Source: Ottelia alismoides (Eukaryota; Streptophyta; Magnoliopsida; Alismatales; Hydrocharitaceae). Taken from it: DNA of 64,000 nt. The translations under genes were made by a program, and so were the position numbers. Positions within the stretch are counted from its first letter, which is position 1; each line of letters begins with the position of its first letter. The stretch lies in the NCBI GenBank assembly GCA_037367405.1, contig JAZKJV010003270.1:310001-374000 (forward strand). Direction: 5' to 3'. This document shows, piece by piece, positions 1 to 11,237 of the stretch. The notes under the pieces are model-generated. The model made no database searches. It saw nothing but the letters and a program-made list of their open reading frames with translations, and had not been told where the DNA came from.

Positions 1-1298
1 GTCTCAGCCATAGATAAAATGTTTTACACCATGAAGTATGTGGAACGCTATCACATAATTGGGTTTTTGTAATGTGGTTTCTAATATAAACATTAATAAC
101 AATTTTCCATATATGTATTCTTTCATAACGGCATATAGTCCGTTATATCTCGAATCCATCACAATGCGTAAAATAACTTTTCGAATTCCATTACCCATAA
201 CGCATGTGTCTTAATTTCAACGCAAATACTTCGAACTCAATTTCCTCACCAAAATTTCATTATTTCAATTTAATTCATAATCTCTCATACCACATGTTGT
301 GCTATCATGGTATATGTTTATATTTCCTATGGTGATGTATCAATATGATAAAGTTCGATGCAGAAACCTCAGGATCATGTTGTATATGTTTGATTGATCT
401 ATGGTTTAACAAACTTCTCTTTTAATCTATGGGAACATCATTGTCTACAATGAAATGTTAATACTCTCACGCTAACATCTACAAAAGAAAACGAATAACA
501 CAGATAATCAATGTGTGCAACAGCAAGAGATCAAGGGGGAACTTGTTCATTCATATGGAGCAGATATATTCCAAGATCATCAAAACTATCTCAACCGATT
601 TAAGAAAATGATTTGAATGAAAATATGTATCCATGAAAAGACGCTATCAAAGGACCATTGTAATCATATTAAACCAACAATGAGGGAAAGGGGCGTCATT
701 ACTAGAGTATGAATCACACAATAAGAATAACAAAGGCTCCAAGGATGTTCAAGCAAATGAGAACAAAAGATGTGGAAATCAACAGCAAGAGGGAGGTATT
801 CATCGTTACCTCCGAGGATGTTCCCTCGGGATCTCCTCTCACACGGAATGGTATTTCCGTCGCTCGATCGCAGTGCGGAGGCGTGCACCACGGTGACCTT
901 GAGCTTTCCTACGTGATGGGGTTGCGGATCTTCGATCGGAGCTCCTTCTCCGACGTCAACGGCGGCCCTCCGATGACTATACTGACCAAGATGGTGGTGC
1001 TCCAATGAGAGGGAAGGATGGTGGTGGCTAGGGCTTTTAGAGAGCAGCCTACCATCTCCTATTTATAGAAGGAGAGGTGAATTTGGATCTTGATTCGGAT
1101 CCGGTTCGGACCCATATATGGGTCCCGACTATGATTCTTAAAACAACGATAACTTGAGCTAGGAATATCGGAATTAGGTGTTCTTGGGCTCGTTGGAAAG
1201 ATCTCGACGAGATCTACGTAATGGTGTGATTATGTGAATATTTTGGATGTCAAAAATACTCCAGATTTCTGAAAAAAATGAAAATTCGAGGTTTCACA
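1..1298 (-). repeat. Partial 3' LTR of Gyp1
   Basis: On the minus strand it starts TGTGAAACC right after a purine-rich stretch (1299-1312). It shares the U3 order of the other LTR of this family: a CTCGTCGAGAT block (1201-1213), then GGATCC/GAATCC-type palindromes (about 1092-1110), then a TATA box. The rest, including the forward-strand open frame at 709-1008, is taken as LTR sequence. The far end lies outside the window. Confidence 0.65.
1060..1067 (-). promoter_or_regulatory. TATA box of the Gyp1 3' LTR
   Basis: The minus strand reads TATAAATA about 235 bases into the LTR, in a stretch that changes from AT-mixed to GC-rich transcribed-looking sequence. Position and context fit a U3 promoter. 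Activity is inferred. Confidence 0.45.
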
Positions 1299-1563
1299 TC
1301 TCATTCCCACCTATCTGTACATCCACATCCTCCACTTCCTTGCGGATAAAGAACAATTGGCCCCTTGGTCCCTTGATGTAGTACGGGGAAGGAACCTCCA
1401 TCATTGACTTGCCGAATGTGGGCACCATATTATGTGCAAGGAAGGAATGTGTGGCCCCTGAATCGAACAATGCATGTAAAGAAATCCCATGGGCTAAAAT
1501 CATACCTCTCACGACCGATCGAGATGAATGAGCTTGCTCCTGTGTCACTGCATTCAGCTGCAC
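1294..1563 (-). pseudogene. Truncated Ty3/gypsy aspartic protease
   Basis: An 89-codon frame continues the gag reading and carries the retropepsin active site as LFDSGATHSF, followed by a flap-like segment. Retropepsins of this family cleave the Gag-Pol polyprotein and normally continue through an ILG motif to RT. Here the frame stops just inside the 3' LTR, so the second half of the protease, including the ILG motif, is missing. The residues before the active site (SVVRGMIL) match the end of the Gyp2 gag frame. The catalytic Asp is present but the fold cannot be complete. Confidence 0.75.
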
Positions 1564-2897
1564 TCATGGCAGGGCGCTAGATCCCACGACATTGACGATC
1601 TGCTGTAGTGCTCGCTGGAAGTCACGACCACCTCGGCGGGATCCTGATCTCTGAAACTTGAAAGAAGACCCAGTTGGTCTTCCTCTCTGCTGCTAATGCG
1701 CACCTGAGCTACTGGCACGTAAAGGGCATTGGGACTTGAAGTGGCTCGACTGTCTACAAAGGTAACAAGTACGAGTGTCTGCCTGTGACAAGTTCCCACA
1801 AGAAGTGGAACTACCGCCCCCATGTACATGGCTCTGTATCTATGTAGGGGGGCGAGAAGGAACTTAAGTGCATCCCTCTGTGTCTATGTAGGGGGGCGAG
1901 AAGAAACTGAACTGTTTGCCTGTGACAAGTTCCCACCAGAAGTGGAACTACCGCCCCCAAGTCCATGGCTCCGTATCTATGTTGGGGGGCGAGAAGAAAC
2001 TGAACTGCGTCCTACCAAGGCCTGTTACAAGGTAGGTGTGAACCGGCTGATAGGTGCTATTGTCGATGTCGGGTGGTGGCGGCAGTCTCTATGGAATTCA
2101 GAGAAGTCCCATCTCACAACCCTGCTAGGCTGAGGTGGAGGTAACTATGGCTTGCCTCCATGTAAGAGGCGTTGGGTCGCCTCCTACTTTGTCGCTTTCT
2201 CCATAGCCTCCTTAATGGAGGTGAGGTCCAAGGTAGATAGCCGCTCTTGTACCTCCTCACGCATTCCCTGGATGAAATTCTACAAGTTCTCCTGGGGGTA
2301 AGTTGTCGTAGCAGGGGAATGGCGAGAGAGCTTTGTGTATCGGATCAGGTACTCTTGGGCCATCATCGACCCCTGTCTCAACTCAGCAAACTACCTCCTC
2401 TAATCTTCCACCCAATGGTCTGGGTATAACTCTGCACAGAACTCATCAAAGAAGGTCTCCCACATCATGGATCCCGTCAAATGCTCCTTGGTGGCATTCC
2501 ACCACCGCTCTGCATATCCAACCAGTGAGTACTCGGCAAATGACACCCATGTGTCCTCGGGTGCACGTATCATTTTCAAGACTTTGGCAACTGATGACAT
2601 CCATAACTCATCGTCATCAGGGGTGGTGGTACCAAGTAACTGTGGTACCGCTGCCCGTTGGTATGCGGCGTAAGTGCTCTGATGCTTCTGCAAAGCATCT
2701 GCATCCTCTGGCTGCTCAGGATCCAAGGAGAATGACAAGTTGACGCTCTCTTCCCTGTCCTGAGAGGGACGGTAGAAGGGGTCATCCAGTCGTTGGAACC
2801 ACTTCTCCATTACCTCTTGGCACTGTTGGATCTCCTGTCCCGCCTGTACAAGGAGAGCCAACTGCCGCGTCACGTCTGGATCCACGTGCGGCGGCAT
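1564..2897 (-). pseudogene. Gyp1 gag (capsid and zinc knuckle), disrupted
   Basis: The ATG at 2897 opens a 165-codon frame (to 2400) starting MPPHVDPDVTRQLALLVQAG. It contains the retrotransposon capsid core, with the AERWWNATKEHL and ELYPDHWVED blocks. After a stop the homology continues (lines resembling RQGSMMAQEYLIRY) to a zinc knuckle near 1726-1767, CYLCRQSSHFKSQC, with all four C-C-H-C ligands in place. Gag forms the particle and the knuckle binds the element RNA. Stops and a local duplication (1781-2008) break the frame. The N-terminal residues are nearly those of the Gyp2 gag, showing common descent. Confidence 0.8.
1781..2008. repeat. Tandem duplication inside the Gyp1 gag spacer
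   Basis: The block beginning gcctgtgacaagttcccac (1781) recurs at 1919 with few changes. The sub-block tatctatgtaggggggcgag occurs three times in the stretch (about 1837, 1877 and 1973). The unit is about 138 bp and lies just upstream, in gag sense, of the zinc knuckle. Confidence 0.75.
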
Positions 2898-3082
2898 GGT
2901 TCAGCTAAAAGAACCAAGGCATTAATACTTATTTTTCTTAAAGACATTATTAAAGACATGTGGACATGGATGCAATCATGTTGTACTCCTGTGGACTCGT
3001 GTTGGGTCAGAAGACTTTCACACTATCCAATATTCGAACACCAATGAGGAATGATGTGTGTGGATTGGAATGCAGTACCACG

Positions 3083-3094
3083 ACTCTGATACCA
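3083..3094 (-). other. Gyp1 primer-binding site (tRNA-Met type)
   Basis: The minus strand reads TGGTATCAGAGT three bases after the LTR end (GGGGAGTCACA). This is complementary to the 3' end of initiator tRNA-Met, the usual minus-strand primer for plant Ty1 and many Ty3 elements. It fixes the LTR edge at 3098. Confidence 0.85.
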
Positions 3095-3097
3095 AGA

Positions 3098-5526
3098 TGT
3101 GACTCCCCTAGGATCCGAGTACTCAGTAGACCAAATCCACGTGCACACATTCCACATTTAAATATTTAACATACACATAAGCAGGAGAAATGGCACACAC
3201 ATTGGAATTTAAAAATTTTGCTTCTCATTCAACATGCTCACATTCCATTATCCATCCATGTTCACAAAAGACACATATATGCAAATATAAAAGATGTGTC
3301 TCAACATATATATTACATGCCATGTCTATTAACAAAAAAACTACGCATAAAGAAGGATGGTAAAACTGCCAACAACTGTACCACAAAAAGCGTCATGAAG
3401 CTACACAAAAAGGTGACTCCAAGTTGCTCACTGTTGAAGACCTGCAGATTCACATGTAGGTACGTTATGAGCAATTGCCCAATACAAATTAAACAAAACT
3501 ATACAAAAAAACAAATAAGATATAATTTAAATGTGTGCAAAACAACAACTGTTTAACTGGTCTCACGAAAATTACATCTTTATTATTATTATTATTATTT
3601 GATCTGGATATGGATATGAGTAAACAAGCTTCATGGATAGTCTGTGGTCTTGGTCTGGATGATACCTCACACTATGACTCTAAGGTAAAAGAAAACACCT
3701 TAGGGTTGAGGTGCCTTTGTAGGCATGCGGTGGGGTACAATGCATCATAACTAAGTTTCCAACATGTCCACTTATCTCCCCTTCATAATTGTACTTTCGA
3801 TTCACAAGTTAATTGCCAACTTAAAGCACACAAGTGCCGAGGCCAAACACCGTAAGATTAGCACCTCGGTGTGCCAAGCAACATGTCCCCCAACCATCAC
3901 AGCTACAATAACAGTTGGGGTCACGGTCATCTAGGCTTCTACCTGAGACCCCAAGGGTGCATGTCCCTCATTTGGCATAGCCACTCCACCTATGGATCAA
4001 TACTAGCAACCCACAGAAGATATTCGAATACTTGTATAAATATGTAAGATCATAATGGACTACTCATGATATGTAAAAGTGACTATCATGTGTATAATAT
4101 ATATATATATATAGACATATCAACTTCTGCACTATTATCACCCGTATAATATATATATATATAGATCAACTTCTGCACTATTACCACCCAAATGTGAGAT
4201 GAGAACCTTTGGAGGGTCCCATCCATAGAAGGAAAAGTCAAACTTTAGTTTTTCTCTAAGATAACCTTGGATAGGCATCAACAATCTAAATACAAACTTG
4301 TGTGGGTCCCTTGTTCAAGACAAAGTTTTGAAATAGGTTAAGCGTCATGCTCTAGAACCACATTTATAGAACTTAGTGATGGAGAACCTCATCATTAAGT
4401 TGTAAGTGGAGAAGAGAACAATTTAATCTACAAGGAGAAGCCACATGTTTCAATACATGACACAGAGATGCTCCAAAATGTTGACAACTTCCAAAGGCCA
4501 AGCTACTTGAAAGTTTATGTAGAAGTTGATCTTCTTAAACCTAGAATAGATTTTATTTTGGTTCGAAATGGGTATCATGTTTCTTGGAAATTCCATACAA
4601 AGTTGCAAGAGTGGAAAATTCGTAAAAGAAAGTGAGGTCCTGGATTTGAGCAGTCTGTTGCTGGAAATTAGATAGTTCAGATCGATTGAATTAATCTTTG
4701 AAGTGGCTAAAGATTTCAAGCATAGGCATCCATATAACAATAGCATGTTTTCTTGGCCTCTGTGTAGTGGCTTTAATCACAGCAACTACTGGAAGTGGAT
4801 GAAATGGAACTTTGCACCAACGAGGGCGAATATCCTGCATGCTTAGGACTTGAGGATTTTGGTTATTACAGATGCGATTGATGCCAATGTCAGTGGCATC
4901 GGTAGTTTGTTCCAAGACTTAGATGTCTCTGCATCTTGATTCTAAACTACTGTATCATGCACTCATCGCCTAAGGTGATTTGTTAATTTAAAGTTTCTAT
5001 GCATTCAACATCTAAGGATGGGTAGATCGTACCACAAGAACCTAAGGATCTAAATGTTCAATAATATAGGTTCAAATTGTGTGGGATCCAGCAGCAATGA
5101 GGGTGGAGACATCGTACCTTCTCTACACGAGTGCAGCTTCAAGTCGTCGATCCGAGGTGCTCTGGTGACCCTTGGTGAAGGAGAGGGAGGAGGAAGGGGC
5201 AGGAGGTCGAAATGAAGAAGGGTTTGGGCATTTTGAGCAAGGTTTCATGATGGGGGAGGGCTAGGTATATGGATCCAACCCGGATTCGGATCCGAGTTCG
5301 GATCCGAATGTGACTTGTACCCCTCCTCACTAAAATGGCCATAACTCGGGCTCCCATGGTCGAATTTTTGTGTTCTTGGACTCGTTTAAAAACTATCGAC
5401 GAGCTCTACGTAAATTAATTACTCAAATAATTTTTTTGACACTGGAACAAAAGCAGATTTGCAATTAAGCCCAGATCCAGCTAGATTTTTGCAGTTAAGT
5501 CCCTGCTCGAGTTTTGGGGTTTCACA
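3098..5526 (-). repeat. 5' LTR of Gyp1, about 2.43 kb
   Basis: On the minus strand it runs from TGTGAAACCCC to GGGGAGTCACA, next to the primer site. The start matches the Gyp2 LTR start (TGTAAAACCCC, then an AACAGGGAC-like block). It shares the U3 series of GAGCCCGAGTTATGGC, CTCGTCGA and GGATCCGAATC blocks (5270-5410). Small open frames in it are not convincing genes. A (TA)n duplication lies at 4091-4188 and an ATT run at about 3580-3599. Confidence 0.75.
4091..4188. repeat. Two-copy tandem repeat with TA microsatellite
   Basis: Two units of about 45-53 bp each hold a run of TA followed by atcaacttctgcactatta. They lie inside the Gyp1 5' LTR. The difference in TA length suggests slippage after duplication. 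Confidence 0.8.
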
Positions 5527-6670
5527 AAGGACCCTACTGAGAGATGCCCTCATCGTGAGATGCATTTGAAGGTGATAGTTCAGAATTATTTCAGAGGACT
5601 CCAGCTGGATGTCCAAGTCCTTGTAAGTGCTGCATGTGGCAGCAATTATCTGAATCGGTATGCCGAGTCTGTCTGGTCCATCTTTGAGGGGATGATAGAG
5701 AACTCGTGAGTCGTTGACTTTACTCTGGCATTCCAAAAGACCCCACATCCACCACACCACTGAGAGCATCAAAAGGTTGCAAATATTTCGGATTCTGGAT
5801 CAAATAGCAACATGGGATACATTAGTGAAAGATTAACGTAGGTAGATGTGATTTAGAAGAATGTTCAGGATCTGCAGATGCTACGAGAGTTGGAGAAACT
5901 CTCATCACTTCCTCAGCAACTGAGTGATCTGACGAAGAAGGTGACAGACCTGCACGTTCAGTACCAACAACCTCACTCTTCTTCGACCTCTCAACTTGTT
6001 CAGAGATCTTTACCTGCTCCTCCCATACATCAGATTCACTTTGTCCAAAGTGAACCAGTTCAGCCTACAGAGACTATGCAGATTGATTGGCATGAGGACC
6101 AGTCTTATGCCAACTTTAGCTAGATCACCAGCCCTGGAAACACTGATGTTGATTCTGAAGCCACTCTTGATATCAATGGGATATGGTACGCTCCGATTCA
6201 GCCATCATCACATTTTACCCATCAGAGCGTACACCAGCAGCAGCAGCTGCAACACTACAACCATCAGCAGCATGGACATCCACAATTTCAGCACCGATAG
6301 AATTACACATTGTAGCAGTCTCACCAGCAAGCCTATAAGAGACCACATTGATTTCATCAACCCGCTTCACCCTCATAGCTGCATCATTACCAAAATAGCA
6401 GTAGCAGTCTTCATACACACCTCAGAGATCTCCTCAGCCTTACGCTCCGCAGCAGCATACTCCAAGGTAGGAGAAAATATAGAGCCAGGGTTACCACACT
6501 AAATCTGAGATATCTTCATAATACCTTGCACTAAATCAGATCATGGACATGTTGAGCACGCTCCATACCACACACAAGATCGAGATGGAGCATGTTAACC
6601 ATCATCTGGATGAGTTAACCACGCCCAAAACCACTCTCCCAATCAAGTCAGATGAACCTGAATAAGGATG
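5527..6670 (+). pseudogene. Ath1 gag, C-terminal part
   Basis: Right after the Gyp1 junction one frame reads MHLKVIVQNYFRGLQLDVQ and on to YAESVWSIFEGMIENS before a stop. The same frame reopens at 5878-6123 with a coiled-coil-like Leu/Lys stretch (LRELEKLSSLPQQLSDLTKK) and a Gln/Pro/Ser-rich tail. This is the layout of an Athila Gag: capsid core, then a helical segment and a low-complexity region rich in Gln and His. No zinc knuckle was seen. From 6670 to 7180 an acidic Asp/Glu-rich linker (around 6840-6960) leads to protease. The start of the gene is missing. Confidence 0.7.
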
Positions 6671-7181
6671 AGGCACCCAGATTAGGTAGACAACACGACA
6701 TGTACGATCTCTTTTCCTGAATTCTTATCTAACTTCATTCATCTCAGGAGCGGTAGATCACCACAAGCTCCTAATCAGTAAGCGGAGAGGGCACATGATA
6801 AGTAGCGAGAGCAAAACCATGATACACATACTGATGCTAAGGAGGAGGACCGCAATGATGATGAGGATCAGCCTGACGATTAGAGAGAAGGCAACGATGC
6901 TGAGATACTTGACATGGACTTAGGCAAATCAGACGAGGATACTGCACCAGACCATGTAGACACTCCCAAAGTTGATATTTCTTTTCCTATTTTAAAGAGT
7001 TTTGTAGATAATTTTGAGACTCTCGATGTAAAGATGATCCTAATTTTAATAAAAAAAAAAAAGATTTTGTTGAACATGAGCTTGTTCCTTTTCCCAATGC
7101 TTTGTATGTAAAAGGAAAGAAAAATCCAAAAATAATGTTGTGACTCCAGTGACTGAGCGACTATGAAAAGATCACATTTTT

Positions 7182-7740
7182 TTGAAGATTCCACTCCATG
7201 ATGCCTTGGATCACTTTCCTACGCTCAAGCAACAACTGAAGAATAGATGTACAATGCGAAGGAAGAAGAAATCACGTAGAGAGAAGCATATCATGACCAA
7301 AGCCACCTCCTGTGCTATTCAGAATAGATTACCAAAGAAGAAGAAGGATTCAGGTGCACATCATCTCAGGTGGAAGATTTCAAAAGCCGTATTAGATCGC
7401 ACTCTATTAGATAACGGTTCCTCTATTAATCTCTTACCTTCTTGTTTACTCGTCAAGCTTGAGTTAGGTCCTCTTTATGAATCCTGTTCGATCCCTATGT
7501 TTGCTGATAGATCTGTAAAGAAACCTAGGAGCTTTTTGGGGAACGTTATTGTAACCGTGCAGGGTTTGCAATTCCCAGTGGACTTTACTGTCCTAGAAAT
7601 GGATTGCCCTACATAGTTACACCTTACCCTGATTATTCTTGGGAGGCCTTTCTTAGAGACCGCAAAGGCCCTTTTCGATTATGATACAAGGCAGGTATCT
7701 TTTCATGGCGAGAGAATTGCATGCATCCAGTGTCGTGTCT
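7182..7740 (+). pseudogene. Ath1 aspartic protease
   Basis: The frame at 7182-7616 holds LDNGSSINLLPSCLLVKLELG, in which DNGSS replaces the classical DSGAT active site as in other Athila-like proteases. It then has ADRSVKKPRSFLGNVIVTV and FPVDFTVLEMD. After a stop at 7617 the same protein sense continues with LTLIILGRPFLETAKALFDY, the ILG motif that closes the protease fold. Catalytic Asp is present; the single stop splits it. Between 7741 and 8150 an acidic linker links protease to RT. Confidence 0.85.
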
Positions 7741-8150
7741 ACAACTAGTTCTGATGCCTTGAGTTCCTTAGCCACCTGTGATTACATGGATGAGGTTCAT
7801 TTTGACGACCTTGAGAGGTATCAAGTAGAGACCCAAGATATCTTATAAGAGGATGGGTCCGAGACTGAAATTGGCAGTTCTTCTGACGGTACCCTTTACT
7901 TCAGTGTGGATGGTGATGATCACATGGAGCATAGAACTGATGAGTTTATTGCAGATATTTTAGATTTGGAGAACTTATAGAATGCCTCCACCTCAGATGA
8001 TTCAGAGACCAAGATCTACATAGCCGAGTTATTCTCCTCTAGTCATTCTGAGGATGAGCATGGTAGCGAGTCAGATGATGTTTTAGACATCTTCTATAGT
8101 TCGACTTTAGAGCAGATTGAAATGGTGGATAACCATAAGGTAGATATGTC

Positions 8151-9325
8151 TACCACCAGCACATATCCCTTACAAATACAGAGGATGTTACAGCATGGCC
8201 AGATCTTACCTTACCCAAACTAAAGACCTTACCACCAATCATGAAGTATGCTTTCCTTGCAGGTCCACATCGACAGTTTCCGATGATTATCAGTGCATAT
8301 TTGGCACACGAGCAAGAATCACGTCTGATGGAGATTCTTGAAAGAAATCGCAAGGCTATTGGGTGGACTGCATCTGATCTCCACAGGATAAATCCTGCCT
8401 TGTGTTCTCACCATATCTATCTTGATCATGACAACAAACCTTCCAGAGAGTTTCAGTGTAGGGTGAATCCCGTCTTACGTGATGTTATCAAGAAAGAGAT
8501 CATGAAATGGAGTGACGTATGGTTTATTTATCCCATCTCCAACTCTGAATGGATTATCCCATTACATGTTGTCCCAAAGAAGTCAGGAATTCAGATGGTT
8601 AAGAATGAGAGTGGAGAGGAGATTCCAAAGAGAGTAACCATGTCATGGTGTGTGTGTGTTGATTATAGGAAATTAAATGTCGCGATGAAAAAGGACCACT
8701 GCACATTGCCTTTTATAGACCATGTCATAGAAAGGTTGGCAGGGAAGGAGTACTTCTTCTACTTAGAGGTTTCTCCGGATACAATCACGTTACAATTGCT
8801 CCTGAAGATTAGGAAAAGACCACCTTCACATGTCCTTTCGACATGTATGCTTTTAGACGGATGCCCTTTGGATTGTGAAATGCCCCCGTTACTTTCCATA
8901 GGTGCATGCTTGTCATCTTTATGGACATGGTCAGTGATTTTCTCGAGGTCTTTATGGATGATTTTTTGGTCTACCGTGAGTCCTTTGACGATTGTTTAGC
9001 GCACCTAGATCAGCTTCTTCGGAAATGTTGTGAGGTAGATCTTATTTTGTCTTGGGAAAAGAGCCATTTTATGGTTACAAACGGGATCATGTTGGGGCAT
9101 GTCATCTCCAAGCAAGGCATGGAGGTTGACCCTGCCAAGTGGATGTCATCGAGAGTCTCGATCCACCATCGAACATCAAGCAGTTACGGTCTTTTCTTAG
9201 GCATGTCGGCTTTTATTGGCGTTCATTCAGGACTTCTTTTAGATTGCCTGACCGTAACTGAACTATTATACAAAGACATCGAGTTTTTGTTAGATGACAA
9301 ATGTATAGTGCCTTTCTCACATTAA
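8151..9325 (+). pseudogene. Ath1 reverse transcriptase, frameshifted
   Basis: The first frame (8241-8780) covers the RT N-terminal region: AIGWTASDLHRINPALCSHHIYLD, then WIIPLHVVPKKSG and CVDYRKLNVAMKKDHCTLPFIDHVIERLAGKEYFFYLE in pieces. The canonical substrate-binding DGYSGY is degraded to EVSPD. A shift follows near 8780-8900. The second frame (8906 on) has the catalytic box as FMDDFLVY (equivalent of YxDD), then LILSWEKSHFMV and LGHVISKQGMEVDPAK, the RT thumb. RT copies element RNA into DNA in the particle. Both active-site Asp of the DD pair are still there, but the frameshift kills it. Confidence 0.85.
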
Positions 9326-9820
9326 AAGAGATGATCATCAGTACTCCTATCCTACAGCCACCGAATTGGATCTTTGCCTTTTGAGATCATGAGAGATGCT
9401 TCAGATTTTGTGGTCGGGGTTGTGTTAGGACAGAGGAGGAACGAACTTCTAGTTGCTATCCACTATGTCAGTTGCACTTTAGATGATGCTCATTGCAACT
9501 ATACATTCACAGAAAGAGATGTTGCCAGTGGTATTCGCATTAGATAAATTCAGATCTTATCTTCTTGGCTCAAAAATCACAGTTTATACCGATCATTCAG
9601 CTATCAAATTTTTGATGGAGAAGAAGGATGCTAAGGTACGCCTTCTTAGATGGCTTCTCTTACTTCAGGAGTTTGATTTAAACATTAGAGATAAGCCTGG
9701 GGTAAAGAACGTGGTAGTTGATCAACTCTCCCAACTACACATAGAGCAGCCTTCAGATGAGTACACGCTAGAGATTGCAGAGAGATTTCCAGATGATAGC
9801 ATCTTTGTAGTTACATAGAT
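9326..9820 (+). pseudogene. Ath1 RNase H domain
   Basis: Residues of the connection and RNase H domain are readable across frames: a PFEIM-DASDF-like start near 9375, then [21 protein letters not shown] and [20 protein letters not shown] (9483-9818), ending with [13 protein letters not shown]. The E of [10 protein letters not shown] and the D of YTDH are the metal ligands of this family. It removes RNA from the RNA/DNA hybrid during reverse transcription. Stops and one shift separate its start from the RT frame. Confidence 0.8.
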
Positions 9821-11120
9821 TCCATGATATGCAAACATAGTGAATGTTATTGTTACACAGAAGAGTCCACAGGGATGGCCGAAAGACCGCGTCGCAGGTT
9901 CGTTTCCGAGGCATGACATTACCATTGGGAGGATCCGATTCTTTTTCGTGAAGGACTGTATTGTATTTACAGGAGATGTATTCCTCAGGAGGAATATAAT
10001 AGTGTCCTCACTCTGTGCTACTCCTTAGAGGTTGGAGGACATCATTTGGGGAAGAGGATAGCGCAGAAGGTACTTTAGAGCAGATTTTTGTAGCCGACTC
10101 TTACTTGAGATGCTGGCACATTTGTGAAGAGTTACCCGGATTGTTAGAGAGTCGCTGGGACAGTCGGTGCTAGAGATGTGATGCCTACGCGGCATGTTAT
10201 CACTTACAAGTTCTTTAACACATGGGGCATAGATTTTATGGGACCATTTCCCTCCAGCAATGGCTTTGAGTACATTCTTCTTGCTGTAGATTATGTTAGT
10301 AGATGGGTGGAGGCTATACCCACACGAACCACTAACAACAAGACAATATGCAGGTTCTTGAAGGAACACATTATTTCATGGTTCAGTATTCCACGTATTC
10401 TCATTTCAGACGGGGGTTGCCATTTCATTAATAAGGAGGTGAAAAAAGCTAGTGAAGAACTATGGTATTGATCACAGAGTAGCTTCTCCTTACCACCCGC
10501 AAATAAATGACATGGCTGAAATCTCAAATAGGAAGGTGAAATCCATTCTTCAGAAATTAGTACGACTAGATAGGAAGAACTGGTCACGGCTTCTAGACCA
10601 AGTTCATTTTGTATATCGTACTGCATATAAAAGTCCCTTAGGTACTTCACCATTCAGATTAGTTTATGGGAAGCCATGCCATTTGCCTATAAAGATCATG
10701 CATAAATCCGAATGGGACGTCAGAGAGATTTCCTTAGGGATGCAGAAAGCAGGAGTCAAGAGGAAGCTAGATCTGAATGAGCTAGTGGAGATTTGAAATC
10801 AGACATACGAGAACACCCTCATTTATAAGGACAAAGTAAAGCAATGGCATGATAGACATATTCGGCAGAAGACCTTTGTCCTCGTGCAGAAAGTATGGTT
10901 GTTCAATGCACGATTGCGAATTTTTCCTGGTAAATTAAAGAGCAAATGGAAAGGACCGTACATAGTCAGAACGGTGCATGACAATGGTAGTATTGATATA
11001 TCAGATGTGTCACCTGGTGCAGAGCCATTTGTGGTGAATGTGCAGATGCTGAAGCACTTCATGGAGAATACTGATCATTTAGCCCAAGTTGAAGTGATCT
11101 ACTTTGTACATGATGCATGA
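9821..11120 (+). pseudogene. Ath1 integrase with mutated catalytic Glu
   Basis: The N-terminal zinc-binding part (about 9990-10170) is badly degraded. The catalytic core follows: WGIDFMGPFPSS (first Asp) and ILISDGGCHFINKEV (second Asp) in the frame at 10178-10471, then after a shift YHPQINDMAEISNRKVKSIL at 10452-10796. The Glu of the usual NRE motif is Lys here, so the DDE triad is broken. The C-terminal part includes YGKPCHLP, typical of the Athila group, and a GPY/F-like module KWKGPYIVRTVHDNGS (10884-11120). Integrase inserts the cDNA into the genome. A stop also separates the core from the tail at 10797. Confidence 0.85.
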
Positions 11121-11237
11121 TTTAGACTTCATTCCATCCTGTACGGAGATCTGTGAAGCCTTTCGCTTTTTCCTAGAGTACACACCTGTATATTCTTCGT
11201 AGACCATAATTGTCCCCATTTTTGTTTGTCTTATATG

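Larger units (their letters stand above)
1..5526 (-). mobile_element. Gyp1: non-autonomous Ty3/gypsy LTR retrotransposon, 3' end off window
   Basis: Read on the minus strand the order is 5' LTR (5526 to 3098), primer-binding site, gag, start of protease, short purine tract, 3' LTR (1298 to below 1). RT, RNase H and integrase are absent: the 3' LTR begins about 60 codons after the protease active site. The element interrupts the gag of Ath1 at 5526/5527; the bases next to the LTR are aagga, and the partner duplication would lie left of the window. It must have depended on enzymes supplied in trans. The layout matches Gyp2 further right, so the two are probably one non-autonomous lineage. The two LTRs differ strongly, which is odd for one insertion. 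Confidence 0.75.

Noticed and set aside
709..1008. 99-codon forward ORF, with a 113-codon frame on the other strand
   Set aside because: Both lie in the GC-rich leader part of the Gyp1 3' LTR next to its TATA box. No motif, and both strands are open, which points to composition.
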